DNA from: a virus
Virus record (IMG/VR): IMGVR_UViG_3300013138_000730
Span: 1 to 26,523 of that record
Length of the DNA stretch: 26,523 nucleotides
Direction: 5' to 3' (one strand)
Shown: positions 6,538 through 14,451 of the stretch, one piece after another
How the letters are laid out: each line of letters begins with the position of its first letter
Numbering within the stretch: the stretch's first letter is position 1
Made by a program: the position numbers and the translations under genes
The notes under the pieces: model-generated
Seen by the model: the letters and a program-made list of their open reading frames with translations, nothing else
What the model was told of the DNA's origin: nothing
Database searches by the model: none

Positions 6538-8346
6538 TTAGTAAGATTTTATCTTGATTCCTTGACTTACTAGGGCATCGTAAATTCCGTGAAGGTAGAA
6601 TTCGATCAATTGATTAGGATTTTCGACGACTGATTTTTCTTCAGCCTTTTCCTTTTCTTTTTCGATTCGGCGTTCTTCTTGCGTAATTTTTCGATTGTCC
6701 TCGTTTCTGATTGTACTGCTATTGTTGTTTATCGTATTAGAACTGTTTGCATTCGTGATTTGGGTTTGGCCGATTGTCAACAGGGAACTTTGAACTTTTC
6801 CCAACATGTCATTCACTGCAGCCAATCCCCTGGCTTCAGGAGTGTTCTGCATTATTCCATTAGCGATTTCAGGAGTTACTTTTTTCTCTGCAGTTTTTAC
6901 TTTTACTTCAGGGTTCACGCCAGGCGATTCAGATTTTTCCTGAGAGTTCTGAGGTGGAGCGTTTGCAGTAGTTTTCACGGTTGCTTCTATCTGCTGCTTT
7001 TTCTTATCTCCTTCCTCGATTATCTTAGCGAACAGATCCTTTTTATCCAAGCTAGGATCCCTTTGCCCCGGAGAACCAGAGCTAGTCTTTTTGTCCTGAA
7101 CCGGAGGTTTTATGAGATCCTTGGTAATTGGAGCAGACCCTAACGTTTTGGAGATAACGTTCTGCTCGGAAACCGGTTGATCCTTCTTATCTTCCTTTTT
7201 TTCTACTTCTGCTCCAGTTTCGCTAGGTTTTGTAGGTTCAATTTTATCGAGCCAACCGATTTCACGTAACTTATTAAGTTGAAGAAGAAGAGCTTCGTCG
7301 TCTTCCTTTTTTAATTGTTCCGGAGTCTTAGCTGGCGGTTCTGCTGCAGTTTTAATCACCGATCCAGGAGTAGTAACGTAGCTTACTGCTCCGCCCTTAT
7401 CTCCAGTCGGCGCTAATTTCTGACCCTTATCGTCGACCTGTTCTTTCAGCTTTTTCTCCAAGAAAGCTGTCCCCTGAGTTTGCTGGTAATTCGTGAGCTT
7501 GAAACGATCGTCCGAGCTTTGGATTACCTTTACTGTCTTGTCCTGAGGAACTTCTTTTTCTCCGGCCGCAGCTAAAGAAGAAGCGGCTGGCGAACTATTT
7601 GCTGGATTAGTCTTATCAGTCTTTACTGAACCATCAGGATTTAACCCATGTTCGATATTGTACTTGATGATGGCCTGTTCGACCGTTAACGACTTGACGG
7701 TTGGGTCGGTAGGCTTCTCCTTTTCTTTTACCGGTTCTACTGGAACGACTGGCGGATTCTTGACCACCACCGATTCTTGAGACTTTTCGTCCTTCGGTTT
7801 TTGAGATTCGTTGGCAACTACTGATGACGGAGTAGCATCGTCCTTTTTTTCCTGCTTTATTTCGGTGGTCTTATCGGTTTTCTCAATTACTTTTTCTACC
7901 GATTTCTGCTGTTCCGGAATATTGACATTCACCGTGACCTTTGGCGGTTCAGGTTTGGTCTTCAGGTCCTCATTGATTTGATTTACTCCAGCATCGGTCG
8001 ATCCACGGTCGGCCGTCACGAAAGGTTCTTGATTCGAAAGTTCTGATTCCGTGCTGGTTGCTGCTACTGCTGCTATTTTCGCAGGAGTTAAATCGTTAAC
8101 GTCGGTAGGGTTTCCGAGTTCTTCCTGTTTCTTAACCACCGAGGACGGAGTTAATTCATTGGCCTTTCCCAATTCGTTTCTGACGGTTTCGGTCGCTCTT
8201 TCTATTTCTTTCTGTAGTTCTTCTGGAGTGGTTGCCGTCACTTCAAAAAATCTCATCGAATCGGGAACTGCGTTTCCGCTTTCGTCAAGAGTGTCAACAT
8301 AGATTATGTCGCCTATCACCCTGCTTTTAATTGTGTACTGTGCCAA
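6538..8346 (-). CDS. Long low-complexity protein, mostly disordered
   Basis: 602 residues starting at a TTG codon (no in-frame ATG upstream). Residues 1-60 form a small ordered domain (YTIKSRVIGDIIYVDTLDES). About 60-540 are Lys/Glu/Pro/Thr/Ser/Val-rich and probably disordered, with a repeated PSSVV phrase (near 67 and 172). An Asn/Ser run (ITNANSSNTINNNSS) leads into a charged helix (about 555-575) and a conserved-looking hydrophobic end QLIEFYLHGIYDALVSQGIK. Ordered ends joined by a long flexible linker suggest a tether, tape-like or scaffold function. An AATAAATAA site lies 19 bases before the start and a terminator lies just upstream, so it opens a transcription unit. Confidence 0.7.
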   Translation of the reverse strand: MAQYTIKSRVIGDIIYVDTLDESGNAVPDSMRFFEVTATTPEELQKEIERATETVRNELGKANELTPSSVVKKQEELGNPTDVNDLTPAKIAAVAATSTESELSNQEPFVTADRGSTDAGVNQINEDLKTKPEPPKVTVNVNIPEQQKSVEKVIEKTDKTTEIKQEKKDDATPSSVVANESQKPKDEKSQESVVVKNPPVVPVEPVKEKEKPTDPTVKSLTVEQAIIKYNIEHGLNPDGSVKTDKTNPANSSPAASSLAAAGEKEVPQDKTVKVIQSSDDRFKLTNYQQTQGTAFLEKKLKEQVDDKGQKLAPTGDKGGAVSYVTTPGSVIKTAAEPPAKTPEQLKKEDDEALLLQLNKLREIGWLDKIEPTKPSETGAEVEKKEDKKDQPVSEQNVISKTLGSAPITKDLIKPPVQDKKTSSGSPGQRDPSLDKKDLFAKIIEEGDKKKQQIEATVKTTANAPPQNSQEKSESPGVNPEVKVKTAEKKVTPEIANGIMQNTPEARGLAAVNDMLGKVQSSLLTIGQTQITNANSSNTINNNSSTIRNEDNRKITQEERRIEKEKEKAEEKSVVENPNQLIEFYLHGIYDALVSQGIKIKSY

Positions 8347-8364
8347 GGAATGAGAATCTTTTTG

Positions 8365-8373
8365 TTATTTATT
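8365..8373 (-). promoter_or_regulatory. Late-promoter-like site AATAAATAA
   Basis: Minus strand CGAATAAATAAC, 19 bases before the TTG start at 8346 and directly behind the terminator hairpin of the preceding gene. Same motif and spacing as the other late-promoter-like sites in the window. Confidence 0.55.
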
Positions 8374-8374
8374 C

Positions 8375-8412
8375 GAAAATAAAAGAGGCCATAGTCCTTA
8401 TGACTCGGCCCC
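8375..8412 (-). terminator. Rho-independent terminator overlapping a stop codon
   Basis: On the minus strand GGGGCC-G-AGTC pairs with GACT-AT-GGCCTC around a 5-base loop, followed by TTTTATTTT. The 5' arm contains the last codons (GA, E, S and stop) of the small gene at 8398. It separates that gene from the next unit, whose promoter-like site follows within two bases. Confidence 0.7.
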
Positions 8413-8568
8413 TCCCAATTCGATCTTTTCGTTGATCTGCGTTCCAGATTCCTGAATCAGTAGGTTCAGGTAATAAATGTACTCGTAATACGATAATCCA
8501 TATAGGCTGTCGAAAGATTGATTAAGCTTCACTGCTAGAATCCGGTTAATCTCAAATAAGTTCGTCAA
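8398..8568 (-). CDS. Small protein following the gp26-like hub gene (possible hub assembly factor)
   Basis: The coding frame is clear (TNLFEINRILAVKLNQSFDS, then YYEYIYYLNLLIQE) but the start is not: there is no ATG. The open frame reaches a GTG at 8646, which would overlap the upstream gene by 95 bases. The TTG at 8568 gives a 17-base overlap, follows GGCGGA closely, and is preferred (56 residues). The pattern (Leu/Phe)-F-x-x-N-x-x-L followed by a YYEY-Y helix recalls short tail or baseplate assembly proteins encoded next to gp26 in T4-like phages (gp51-like), a weak resemblance from memory. Its stop lies inside the terminator stem. Confidence 0.55.
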   Translation of the reverse strand: MTNLFEINRILAVKLNQSFDSLYGLSYYEYIYYLNLLIQESGTQINEKIELGGAES

Positions 8569-9562
8569 GTCCGCCTGAAATAAAGAAAAGATCTTTGACC
8601 GTGAAGCCGGACTTTGAAAAAAGAGGCGTGGATACTGGTTTTCCACATTTCGGACAGGACGTTCCTACCATTGACATACGCGCATCCTCAAGCAGCTTTA
8701 CGAATTTCGTTACGAACGTGAACTTATTGATGTGCCACGAAAAATTCTCGGTGGCTAAGTCCTGGTACTTTTGCTGCGTGAACGATTGCCAATCCTGAAT
8801 CAGGTATGGAGCGATAGGAATGAATGCCTTATCGATCTTTCTTCCGTCCGCCCTAGCTTGAGTTATTCTTGCTCTTAGCTTTTCTACTGCTCCGATCGTC
8901 GGCATGTAAATGTAGAACGTTTCGTTCAGTTTCTGCGATTCGATTTCGAAGCACTTGTACTGAGGAGAATAGTACCGCATCACCTCGTCCGGAAATTCAA
9001 TGAAACTTAGCATTGGACTTTTCACCCGAAGTTCGTCCGTCCATTTTTCCTGATCGACGCACGGTCCAGGACATGTGAACTTGACGAAGATCGCGTTCTG
9101 ATCGTCTGGAAATGTTATTTCCTGGATTAAGAATATCAGAGCTAAACGATCAAGTTCTGAAATATCCCGCCATGTTAACCAAGCTCTGCCGCCCCTGATC
9201 TTCACTCTGCAGCATTTTTCAATGATGAAGTTCAAAGTGTCATCGACGTCGAGACGGTCATTCTCGTCCATGGTGGACCATTGCCTGATTTCGCTAACAC
9301 TTGCTGACCTGATCGTGATTTCGGTTCCGTCGGGATAGAACATTCCACGCGACGGTAAATTTTCCAAGGGAACGTTCTTCCAATGCGAATCATTCGATCC
9401 ACTGATCGTAGATTCCAACATTGGAGTTATCGCTCTTCCTAGGTTTGGTTGTACTGCTTTTGGTTCTGGTTGCGGAGCTTCCTGATTCTTTCTGAACTTT
9501 CTATCCTGTTCTTCCAAAAATTCGCGACCAGCAGATTCCAGGTTGTCACCCTTTTCTTGCAT
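8552..9562 (-). CDS. Probable baseplate hub protein, T4 gp26-like
   Basis: 336 residues. A charged, disordered N-terminus (1-60) precedes the signature LENLPSRGMFYPDGTEITIR (66-85), common at the start of T4-like baseplate proteins of the gp26 type. The core continues with DDTLNFIIEKCCRVKI (107-122) and LDRLALIFLIQEITF (137-151). Cys pairs at CPGPC (164-168) and CPKCGKP near residue 305 could bind a metal ion. Proteins of this family act in assembling the central hub of the baseplate. It has its own AATAAATAA site 23 bases upstream and overlaps the small downstream gene, so the two are translated together. The fold family is likely; the exact T4 equivalent is less certain. Confidence 0.6.
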   Translation of the reverse strand: MQEKGDNLESAGREFLEEQDRKFRKNQEAPQPEPKAVQPNLGRAITPMLESTISGSNDSHWKNVPLENLPSRGMFYPDGTEITIRSASVSEIRQWSTMDENDRLDVDDTLNFIIEKCCRVKIRGGRAWLTWRDISELDRLALIFLIQEITFPDDQNAIFVKFTCPGPCVDQEKWTDELRVKSPMLSFIEFPDEVMRYYSPQYKCFEIESQKLNETFYIYMPTIGAVEKLRARITQARADGRKIDKAFIPIAPYLIQDWQSFTQQKYQDLATENFSWHINKFTFVTKFVKLLEDARMSMVGTSCPKCGKPVSTPLFSKSGFTVKDLFFISGGLDELI

Positions 9563-9584
9563 GGGTATAAATTATTTTACTAAT

Positions 9585-9593
9585 TTATTTATT
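9585..9593 (-). promoter_or_regulatory. Late-promoter-like site AATAAATAA
   Basis: Minus strand CCAATAAATAAATT, 23 bases before the ATG at 9562, directly after the stop of the upstream gene. Same motif as at the other late-promoter-like sites. Confidence 0.55.
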
Positions 9594-9598
9594 GGATT

Positions 9599-10051
9599 TT
9601 ATATCAGGAACTCCAGGAAGGTTTTTGCTCGGTGATTCTTGGACTCGGTGAGTCGACTTAAAGTCTGGGGATAAACTTCTATCAATTTCATGGATTTCGG
9701 ATCCCTAATGAAAGCTCTGATCGTCTGCGATTTCCTGTCAATCTTAAGCGAATCGAATATTCCGAAAACTACTGTAGGCTGACTTTTTTCGTTGGTAAAT
9801 ACAGAGTTCGTCTTTACGCCACTAATCCGTGACCCCTTCTTAAACATTTGGCTAAGCTTATTGATCTCATCAGCGAACGAATCAACGTTCACAGGAGCCA
9901 CCCTGGAGAGATCTGCGAGTGGTAGGATCTTAATAGCAATACCATTGCTGTACGGAGATTTGGACGCAGCAAAATTGAAATCGGACCTTCCGTAAAATGG
10001 AAGACCTTGCATGGCCTGCTGCCTCTGTCCAAATGTCATGATTGGTATCAT
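9599..10051 (-). CDS. Hypothetical protein
   Basis: 150 residues, no recognised family. Mixed alpha/beta composition, no membrane segment; KSQTIRAFIRDPKSMKLIEV suggests a beta hairpin. The ATG overlaps the stop of the upstream gene by one base (TAATG), so translation is coupled. Position before the hub gene suggests a structural or assembly role, by context only. Confidence 0.65.
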   Translation of the reverse strand: MIPIMTFGQRQQAMQGLPFYGRSDFNFAASKSPYSNGIAIKILPLADLSRVAPVNVDSFADEINKLSQMFKKGSRISGVKTNSVFTNEKSQPTVVFGIFDSLKIDRKSQTIRAFIRDPKSMKLIEVYPQTLSRLTESKNHRAKTFLEFLI

Positions 10052-10386
10052 TAGACCATAGATGGTAAGTTTGTCGTTCCCAATAGGACGATGGTTCCGT
10101 CAACTGCTGCAGTTAGCTTTGCAACTTGACAGTAAAAAGTTCCGCCAGCCGGAATCTTGATCGTGACTCCGCTTCCGCCTGTTCCCTGTGAAACTGTCCA
10201 CACGGTAATGTCCTGAGCCGCAACCGCACAGTTATGAATTCCGAACCAACTTGGCGACATTGTTCCAATGGATCCTGGGATTCCATCGTTCACGATAGCT
10301 CCGCTAGGATTCGTGTCCGTAAAAGTAGGAGTGTAAATCGTGTCGTTATTTGCGTGTTTCTGTACGTATTTTGCAATCGGGATCAT
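10051..10386 (-). CDS. Small beta-rich protein, unknown (virion-like composition)
   Basis: 111 residues rich in Thr, Gly, Ile and Val with alternating strands (ITVWTVSQGTGGSGVTIKIP, then AAVDGTIVLLGTTN), ending at a TAATG overlap with the next gene. The N-terminal IPIAKYVQKHANNDTIYTPT is polar. Composition resembles small decoration or fibre-associated proteins, but no family is recognised. It lies 14 bases after the stop of the upstream gene. Confidence 0.6.
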   Translation of the reverse strand: MIPIAKYVQKHANNDTIYTPTFTDTNPSGAIVNDGIPGSIGTMSPSWFGIHNCAVAAQDITVWTVSQGTGGSGVTIKIPAGGTFYCQVAKLTAAVDGTIVLLGTTNLPSMV

Positions 10387-10400
10387 CTGTTACAATATTT

Positions 10401-11138
10401 TTAGCAAGCGCAATCACTAACACTGCCATTGCTCTTAACTGATAGTATCAAGCCGGTTGCTGTAATGCTATAACCGCCTCTACCAGTTTCGTCTGGCACA
10501 CTAGGATTAACTAAATCTATTCTATTTATTAGACTCATCGCGTCCCTAGTTATTGGATTTACAAAATGTGCATAAAACGAATGCAGTGGCATTACCATCG
10601 GTGGGTCAATCATTGGATCGCTCACTCCAGTCCAAATGTGTAAAAGACACTTATTGTCCTCTACCAAAACTTCATTTCCACCCTTATCTACTGACGAATA
10701 CGTCACGTACAAGAGAATTCCACGAGCGTAATTCCTTTCATTTTCTAACAGGTAATATGCTGGCAAACTCGATGGTCCGTAAGTACCAGAAGGCGCAATG
10801 TATTCCGTTCCTTGTCCAAATGGATAATTTTCGCTTCCTGTTCCTGTCCAGTAATTAGGCGCCGAAACCAAGTCCAATTGGTCAAGACCATTATAGAATA
10901 GCATTAGCGCTTCGCCTGAACAAATTTCAAAATTTATGGAATTCTGAGTATCGACCGGATACACGAAATTCTGAAGCGCGCAGTAAGCCGCATCAGTCTG
11001 AGCCTGGTTGAAAACCATGAAGCATTTATCGATCAGTCTCAAAGTTTTCTTTCCACTGGTTTGGGAAGCGCATAGATTTGCGAAAGCCGCGCTGGTCCTC
11101 TTTTTTAACGGGTCGTCATTGTATTGAATGTATGCCAT
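10401..11138 (-). CDS. Hypothetical protein
   Basis: About 245 residues from the ATG at 11138 (MAYIQYNDDP); a TTG three codons further upstream is possible but less likely. Rich in Asn, Tyr, Ser and Gly with many short strands (YNGLDQLDLVSAP, NYARGILLYVTYSS) and ending in a Cys-rich tip, SVSDCAC. No catalytic motif or membrane segment is visible. The base sequence looks more AT-rich than its neighbours, a common trait of exchangeable fibre or accessory genes. A fibre or virion surface function is only a guess. Confidence 0.6.
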   Translation of the reverse strand: MAYIQYNDDPLKKRTSAAFANLCASQTSGKKTLRLIDKCFMVFNQAQTDAAYCALQNFVYPVDTQNSINFEICSGEALMLFYNGLDQLDLVSAPNYWTGTGSENYPFGQGTEYIAPSGTYGPSSLPAYYLLENERNYARGILLYVTYSSVDKGGNEVLVEDNKCLLHIWTGVSDPMIDPPMVMPLHSFYAHFVNPITRDAMSLINRIDLVNPSVPDETGRGGYSITATGLILSVKSNGSVSDCAC

Positions 11139-11154
11139 GTCAGTCAACTAATTT

Positions 11155-11943
11155 TTACGGATCGTGCGGCCGTTTTAAGTCGGGGATATGCTCTCCCCTA
11201 GCTACTATCTCATCTATCGTCTTCGTATGATGAGTAGTTGGGCTTATGTTATTTAATTGCGGACTGCTGGCAGGTTCAGGCGCTGTGGTCGTTACGAGTT
11301 TAGGTTCCGTGGTTGGAGGTTCAACTGATTCTTCACGTTTCTTGAAAAATAATGGAACCGCTGGTTTTTCCTGTTTAGGTGCTACTGTGGTCGTAACTTC
11401 CTCTACTACTGGAGCAGGCTGTTCTTCTTTTATCGGTTCAGGTTCGAGCACTTCCTCGTAAGGTAAGCTGGGTTCTTTTTCCGGTCTTGGTTCTATTTCT
11501 TTGACCGTTTCGTCTGGCTTTATGTAATCGACTAGGGCCTTTATGAAACCTAGGGCTACCATAGGTAAGATTGCACCGCTGATCAGGCCAAGAATCCTCT
11601 TCTGGTAAATCACCTCTTCGTCGACCAAACCGAATAGTTCTATCCATTGTTGATAATCCTTTGCATGAGAGTACGCGAAGTAAGTATTTCCCATTGCCTG
11701 CATTGCCGTTAAGACTATGAATAGGGCCCAAACTATGGTCTTATTCATCTTATGAAGGGCAACTATTGAAGCTAAGGACGCGGCTGCTCCGACCTCGTAA
11801 GCGACTGCAAGGCCGATAGCTAACCACATCGGATTAGTTAGCGCAAAAAAATCAACGACGTGAACCGTTGATATGAGCGAAGTAATTACATAAAGCAAAG
11901 TGAATGCACTTATGACGAAATAGTGCACCATTTTCTTTTTCAT
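11155..11943 (-). CDS. Four-segment membrane protein with Pro/Glu-rich tail
   Basis: 262 residues with hydrophobic segments at about 7-30 (YFVISAFTLLYVITSLISTV), 38-63, 68-88 and 118-138, then a long soluble tail from about 145 rich in Pro, Glu, Thr and Val (EPRPEKEPSLPYEEVLEPEP). The tail is probably disordered and cytoplasmic. The start overlaps the stop of the upstream small protein as ATGA, which links it to that membrane-anchored coiled-coil protein. No family is recognised; roles in envelope remodelling or superinfection control are possible but unsupported. Confidence 0.65.
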   Translation of the reverse strand: MKKKMVHYFVISAFTLLYVITSLISTVHVVDFFALTNPMWLAIGLAVAYEVGAAASLASIVALHKMNKTIVWALFIVLTAMQAMGNTYFAYSHAKDYQQWIELFGLVDEEVIYQKRILGLISGAILPMVALGFIKALVDYIKPDETVKEIEPRPEKEPSLPYEEVLEPEPIKEEQPAPVVEEVTTTVAPKQEKPAVPLFFKKREESVEPPTTEPKLVTTTAPEPASSPQLNNISPTTHHTKTIDEIVARGEHIPDLKRPHDP

Positions 11944-12242
11944 CTATTATTTGCTTCCAATTTTTTGAGCTCCTCGTCTATCGCAGTTTGACGATTGACG
12001 TCGAGCATTTTTCGATCGGTCGATTGAATCATTCGTTTTTCTGATTTTAAGCCCTCGATCGTTAAAGCCTTGGTCAATTCGTCACGAGTGGCGATAGAGT
12101 CCAACTGGGCATTCGTTATCTTGTCCTGCTTTTCCAACTTGTCCAGCTTCCTGGAGGTCGAGCAATTCTGAACGAATAGGACGACGAAGACAAAGCCAAA
12201 GGCTATCAGTATCTTGATGATGTGCTGTTCAATGAATTTCAT
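11940..12242 (-). CDS. Membrane-anchored coiled-coil protein (i-spanin-like layout)
   Basis: 100 residues: a single anchor at about 8-26 (IIKILIAFGFVFVVLFVQN), a Cys just after it (NCSTSR), and then a charged helical region (KLDKLEKQDKITNAQLDSIA and on to the end). Size and layout match Rz-type inner-membrane spanins, which work in outer-membrane disruption at lysis. The Cys is not in a standard lipobox. Its AATAAATAA site lies 18 bases upstream and it overlaps the four-segment membrane protein as ATGA. Sequence identity to known spanins cannot be judged by eye, so the role is inference. Confidence 0.6.
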   Translation of the reverse strand: MKFIEQHIIKILIAFGFVFVVLFVQNCSTSRKLDKLEKQDKITNAQLDSIATRDELTKALTIEGLKSEKRMIQSTDRKMLDVNRQTAIDEELKKLEANNR

Positions 12243-12259
12243 CGTTGCTTGTCTTTTGG

Positions 12260-12268
12260 TTATTTATT
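12260..12268 (-). promoter_or_regulatory. Late-promoter-like site AATAAATAA
   Basis: Minus strand CGAAATAAATAACC, 18 bases before the ATG at 12242, overlapping the stop codon of the upstream gene. Same motif and spacing as the other sites. Confidence 0.55.
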
Positions 12269-12770
12269 TCGAGGTCATAGCGCTGCTAATCCAATCGAAG
12301 ATGCTTTGGTACTCGAATCCTATCCTGATCAATGCGTACGCTATGAAGCCTGCAGCTATTGCCCAAGCTGCTATGTAGATAACGTTCCACAAGGTAGCGA
12401 TCGGGCGATACTTTATTTGAATCAAGTAGGCATAGTAGTCCTCGTTCTTGATTCTTTCGGTCTCGGCTTCGATTAATTCACCGATTCCGGCCTTTTCGAA
12501 CAGAGGTTTCTTCTTCAGCAGGGATTCGTAGACTCTGCTCTTTTCGAGCTCGAGAACTTCTTCTCCCATCATTAGAGTTTCAGGTTCAAGATTGAGAACG
12601 TAATACGCCCGGTTTCTCTTGTCCAGGCGCATTCCGTTCGTCTTCAAAGAACCATCGGCAAACAAGCGTTTCATTTGTGTCGTATAGAAACGCCTGTTTG
12701 CAAAATTACGAAGGACCTGCACGCAAGTTTCGTAAAATGTCCGTGGTTTTAATGCTTCAAGTAATGTCAT
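12264..12770 (-). CDS. Protein with C-terminal membrane segment, unknown
   Basis: 168 residues. The first 115 are soluble and basic (RNFANRRFYTTQMKRLFADG), followed by a charged helix, then a hydrophobic region at about 124-150 (TLWNVIYIAAWAIAAGFIAY) and a short amphipathic end. It starts two bases after the stop of the sigma factor gene, so it is transcribed with it. The soluble part with its KTNGMRLDKRNRAYYVLNLE phrase could form a small winged-helix-like or beta fold, but nothing is recognised with confidence. Confidence 0.6.
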   Translation of the reverse strand: MTLLEALKPRTFYETCVQVLRNFANRRFYTTQMKRLFADGSLKTNGMRLDKRNRAYYVLNLEPETLMMGEEVLELEKSRVYESLLKKKPLFEKAGIGELIEAETERIKNEDYYAYLIQIKYRPIATLWNVIYIAAWAIAAGFIAYALIRIGFEYQSIFDWISSAMTSK

Positions 12771-12772
12771 AC

Positions 12773-13411
12773 TCAGAAATATTCGTTAATTTGTTCCCTC
12801 ATGTGCGGGTTATTTTCCAACACTCGGTCTCTTAACATTTTACGAGCCTTTCGTATCTTGGTTTTCACCGTGTTGAGATTCATGTCGTACTTCTCCGCAA
12901 TGTCGTTTCCCCTCATCTGGTTTATCTCTTTATCTATAAGGATGTCCTTTTCGATGCATTCCGGAAGGAAGAACATTTCTGAATGGGTCATTGAGAACAG
13001 TGTGTTCAGGTATTCCTCTCGCTCCAAGTTAGAGCTCGAATTGTCCTCGATGATTGGTGGATGAGTGAGGCTGTCAAGCTTTACAGTGATTTGACTGGTA
13101 ATTTTATGCTTGTGCAGCAGAGCTTCGTTCCTGGCGATGGTGTAGATCCATGTAGTGAAACGATACTCGTGATTGTAAGATTCAAGGCCCTTGAAAATTT
13201 TGAATAACGTGTTGTGTAGGGCTTCTTCTGTTTCGATGCTTGACTCTGGCTGATCTTTGAAAAATTTCCAAATGAAGAATTTAAGCTTCGGGTACATTAT
13301 TGATGCTAACCGATTTCTATCCTTTTCTGTGTAATTTTTGCTATTAATTTTTTCAGCGAGTGCTTGCATTTCATCGTTAAGTTGCTTATTGATTTCATCG
13401 TACGCGTTCAT
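12773..13411 (-). CDS. Sigma-70 family (ECF-like) RNA polymerase sigma factor
   Basis: 212 residues. Region 2 lies at about 36-103, with the core-binding and -10 recognition helix ALHNTLFKIFKGLES (64-78) and the typical YRFTTWIYTIARNEALLH (83-100). A linker with an acidic Ser-rich stretch follows, then region 4 at about 150-197 with a helix-turn-helix NDIAEKYDMNLNTVKTKIRK (169-188). It lacks regions 1 and 3, as in ECF sigma factors. In T4 the late sigma gp55 reads TATAAATA; this protein is the natural candidate to read the AATAAATAA motif repeated through this window (inference). It sits between PhoH and a membrane protein gene, in the same operon. Confidence 0.85.
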   Translation of the reverse strand: MNAYDEINKQLNDEMQALAEKINSKNYTEKDRNRLASIMYPKLKFFIWKFFKDQPESSIETEEALHNTLFKIFKGLESYNHEYRFTTWIYTIARNEALLHKHKITSQITVKLDSLTHPPIIEDNSSSNLEREEYLNTLFSMTHSEMFFLPECIEKDILIDKEINQMRGNDIAEKYDMNLNTVKTKIRKARKMLRDRVLENNPHMREQINEYF

Positions 13412-13427
13412 ATAAGATTGGTTATTT

Positions 13428-14156
13428 TTACTTTAAGAATTGATGGTTCGGATTTTTCTCTTTCCATTCTTCGTATCTTTTTATTATCTGGATTAGGATG
13501 TCTTTCCGTATAACGTCTTCTTCTCCAAACTTATGCACTGATAAGCCGGCAATTCCTTTCATCAGCTTAATAAAGTCAGGAAGCGCTACCTGTTCTTTGG
13601 TGATGTCAGATTGACTGACGTCTCCGCAGACCACGGCCTTCGCATCCTTGCCCAATCTCGTGATGAATAACATAAGCTGTTTGAAGTTAGCATTCTGTGC
13701 TTCATCAAAGACCATCAAGCAGTCGTCGAACGTTGCTCCACGCATGTAGGCCAACGGGCGGTACTCAATTACTCCCATCTGCTCAAGCCAACTCACAAGA
13801 TGAGGATCTTTCAGCAATTTTACTAAATTGGACCGATAACTTTCCATGAAAAGATCAATTTTCTCCTTTATGTCATCTGGGAGGAATCCCAGCTTCTCAC
13901 CAGACTCTTGGATCGGCTTGGAGAGAATTATCTTATTGATCTTTCCTGCAGTGTAAAGTTTGAGGGCAGCCAAGCACGCAGTAAATGTTTTACTGGTTCC
14001 AGCTGGCCCGTAACAAAAAGTAATGTCGTTCTCTGTAATTAAGTTTAAGTACTTCGTTTGCGAATGTGTTAATGTGATGTGTTGTAAGTCGTTCTCTGTG
14101 ATTTCAAGGTCAATGATTCTTTTAGGTTTTCGTGGTTCTCTTGGTTGTTTAGCCAT
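13428..14156 (-). CDS. phoH: PhoH-like ATPase
   Basis: A soluble P-loop ATPase of the PhoH family, common in T4-like and marine phages; the family is thought to act in RNA metabolism, but its phage role is unknown. Counting from the upstream ATG at 14183, Walker A is GPAGTSKT (59-66), the family motif SKPIQESGEKLGFLPDDI lies at 88-105, Walker B is LMVFDEAQN (156-164) and the sensor motif is VVCGDVSQSD (184-193). The ATG at 14156 (MAKQPREP) overlaps the upstream gene by only 8 bases, against 35 for the ATG at 14183, and is chosen here; the N-terminus is therefore uncertain by nine residues. The gene precedes the sigma factor by 16 bases. Confidence 0.9.
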   Translation of the reverse strand: MAKQPREPRKPKRIIDLEITENDLQHITLTHSQTKYLNLITENDITFCYGPAGTSKTFTACLAALKLYTAGKINKIILSKPIQESGEKLGFLPDDIKEKIDLFMESYRSNLVKLLKDPHLVSWLEQMGVIEYRPLAYMRGATFDDCLMVFDEAQNANFKQLMLFITRLGKDAKAVVCGDVSQSDITKEQVALPDFIKLMKGIAGLSVHKFGEEDVIRKDILIQIIKRYEEWKEKNPNHQFLK

Positions 14157-14451
14157 TCGGTTTCTTTTTTTTCCTATTCTCATTCATTTTGTCCTGAACG
14201 CTCTTGCATTTTTGACACATTTCGTAATCCTCAATGCTCTCAAAAAACGTTCGAGCCTTTTCCAGAACAGTATCCCATTCGTCTTTTTTTGCTATTACAT
14301 CGATTTCCTCCTCCATTATTTTTAGGTTCTTAACGTAGATCTGTTTCTTATTGCCAGCAATCGATTCTTTGATCGCTTCTATCAACTGCGAAAATATCTT
14401 TTTCTTATTGATCAGGTAGCTCTTTGCTTCATCGATTGCTTTCATTTTCAT
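14149..14451 (-). CDS. Small helical protein, unknown
   Basis: 100 residues, nearly all helix and Lys/Glu-rich, with a single Cys-x-x-Cys (MCQKCKS) near residue 80 and a basic tail (NENRKKKKPNG). It overlaps the terminase 3' end by 23 bases and the PhoH start, so all three are co-translated. An ATG two codons later (14445) would shorten the overlap. No family is recognised. Confidence 0.6.
   Translation of the reverse strand: MKMKAIDEAKSYLINKKKIFSQLIEAIKESIAGNKKQIYVKNLKIMEEEIDVIAKKDEWDTVLEKARTFFESIEDYEMCQKCKSVQDKMNENRKKKKPNG

Noticed and set aside
6679-7143. 154-codon plus-strand ORF
   Set aside because: It lies wholly inside the 602-residue gene on the other strand and has a Phe/Arg/Ser-rich sequence typical of antisense to a Lys/Glu-rich gene.
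11438-11731. Second minus-strand ORF inside the four-segment membrane protein
   Set aside because: An Arg/Gly-rich shadow frame; the membrane protein frame has coherent hydrophobic segments and an ATGA-coupled start.
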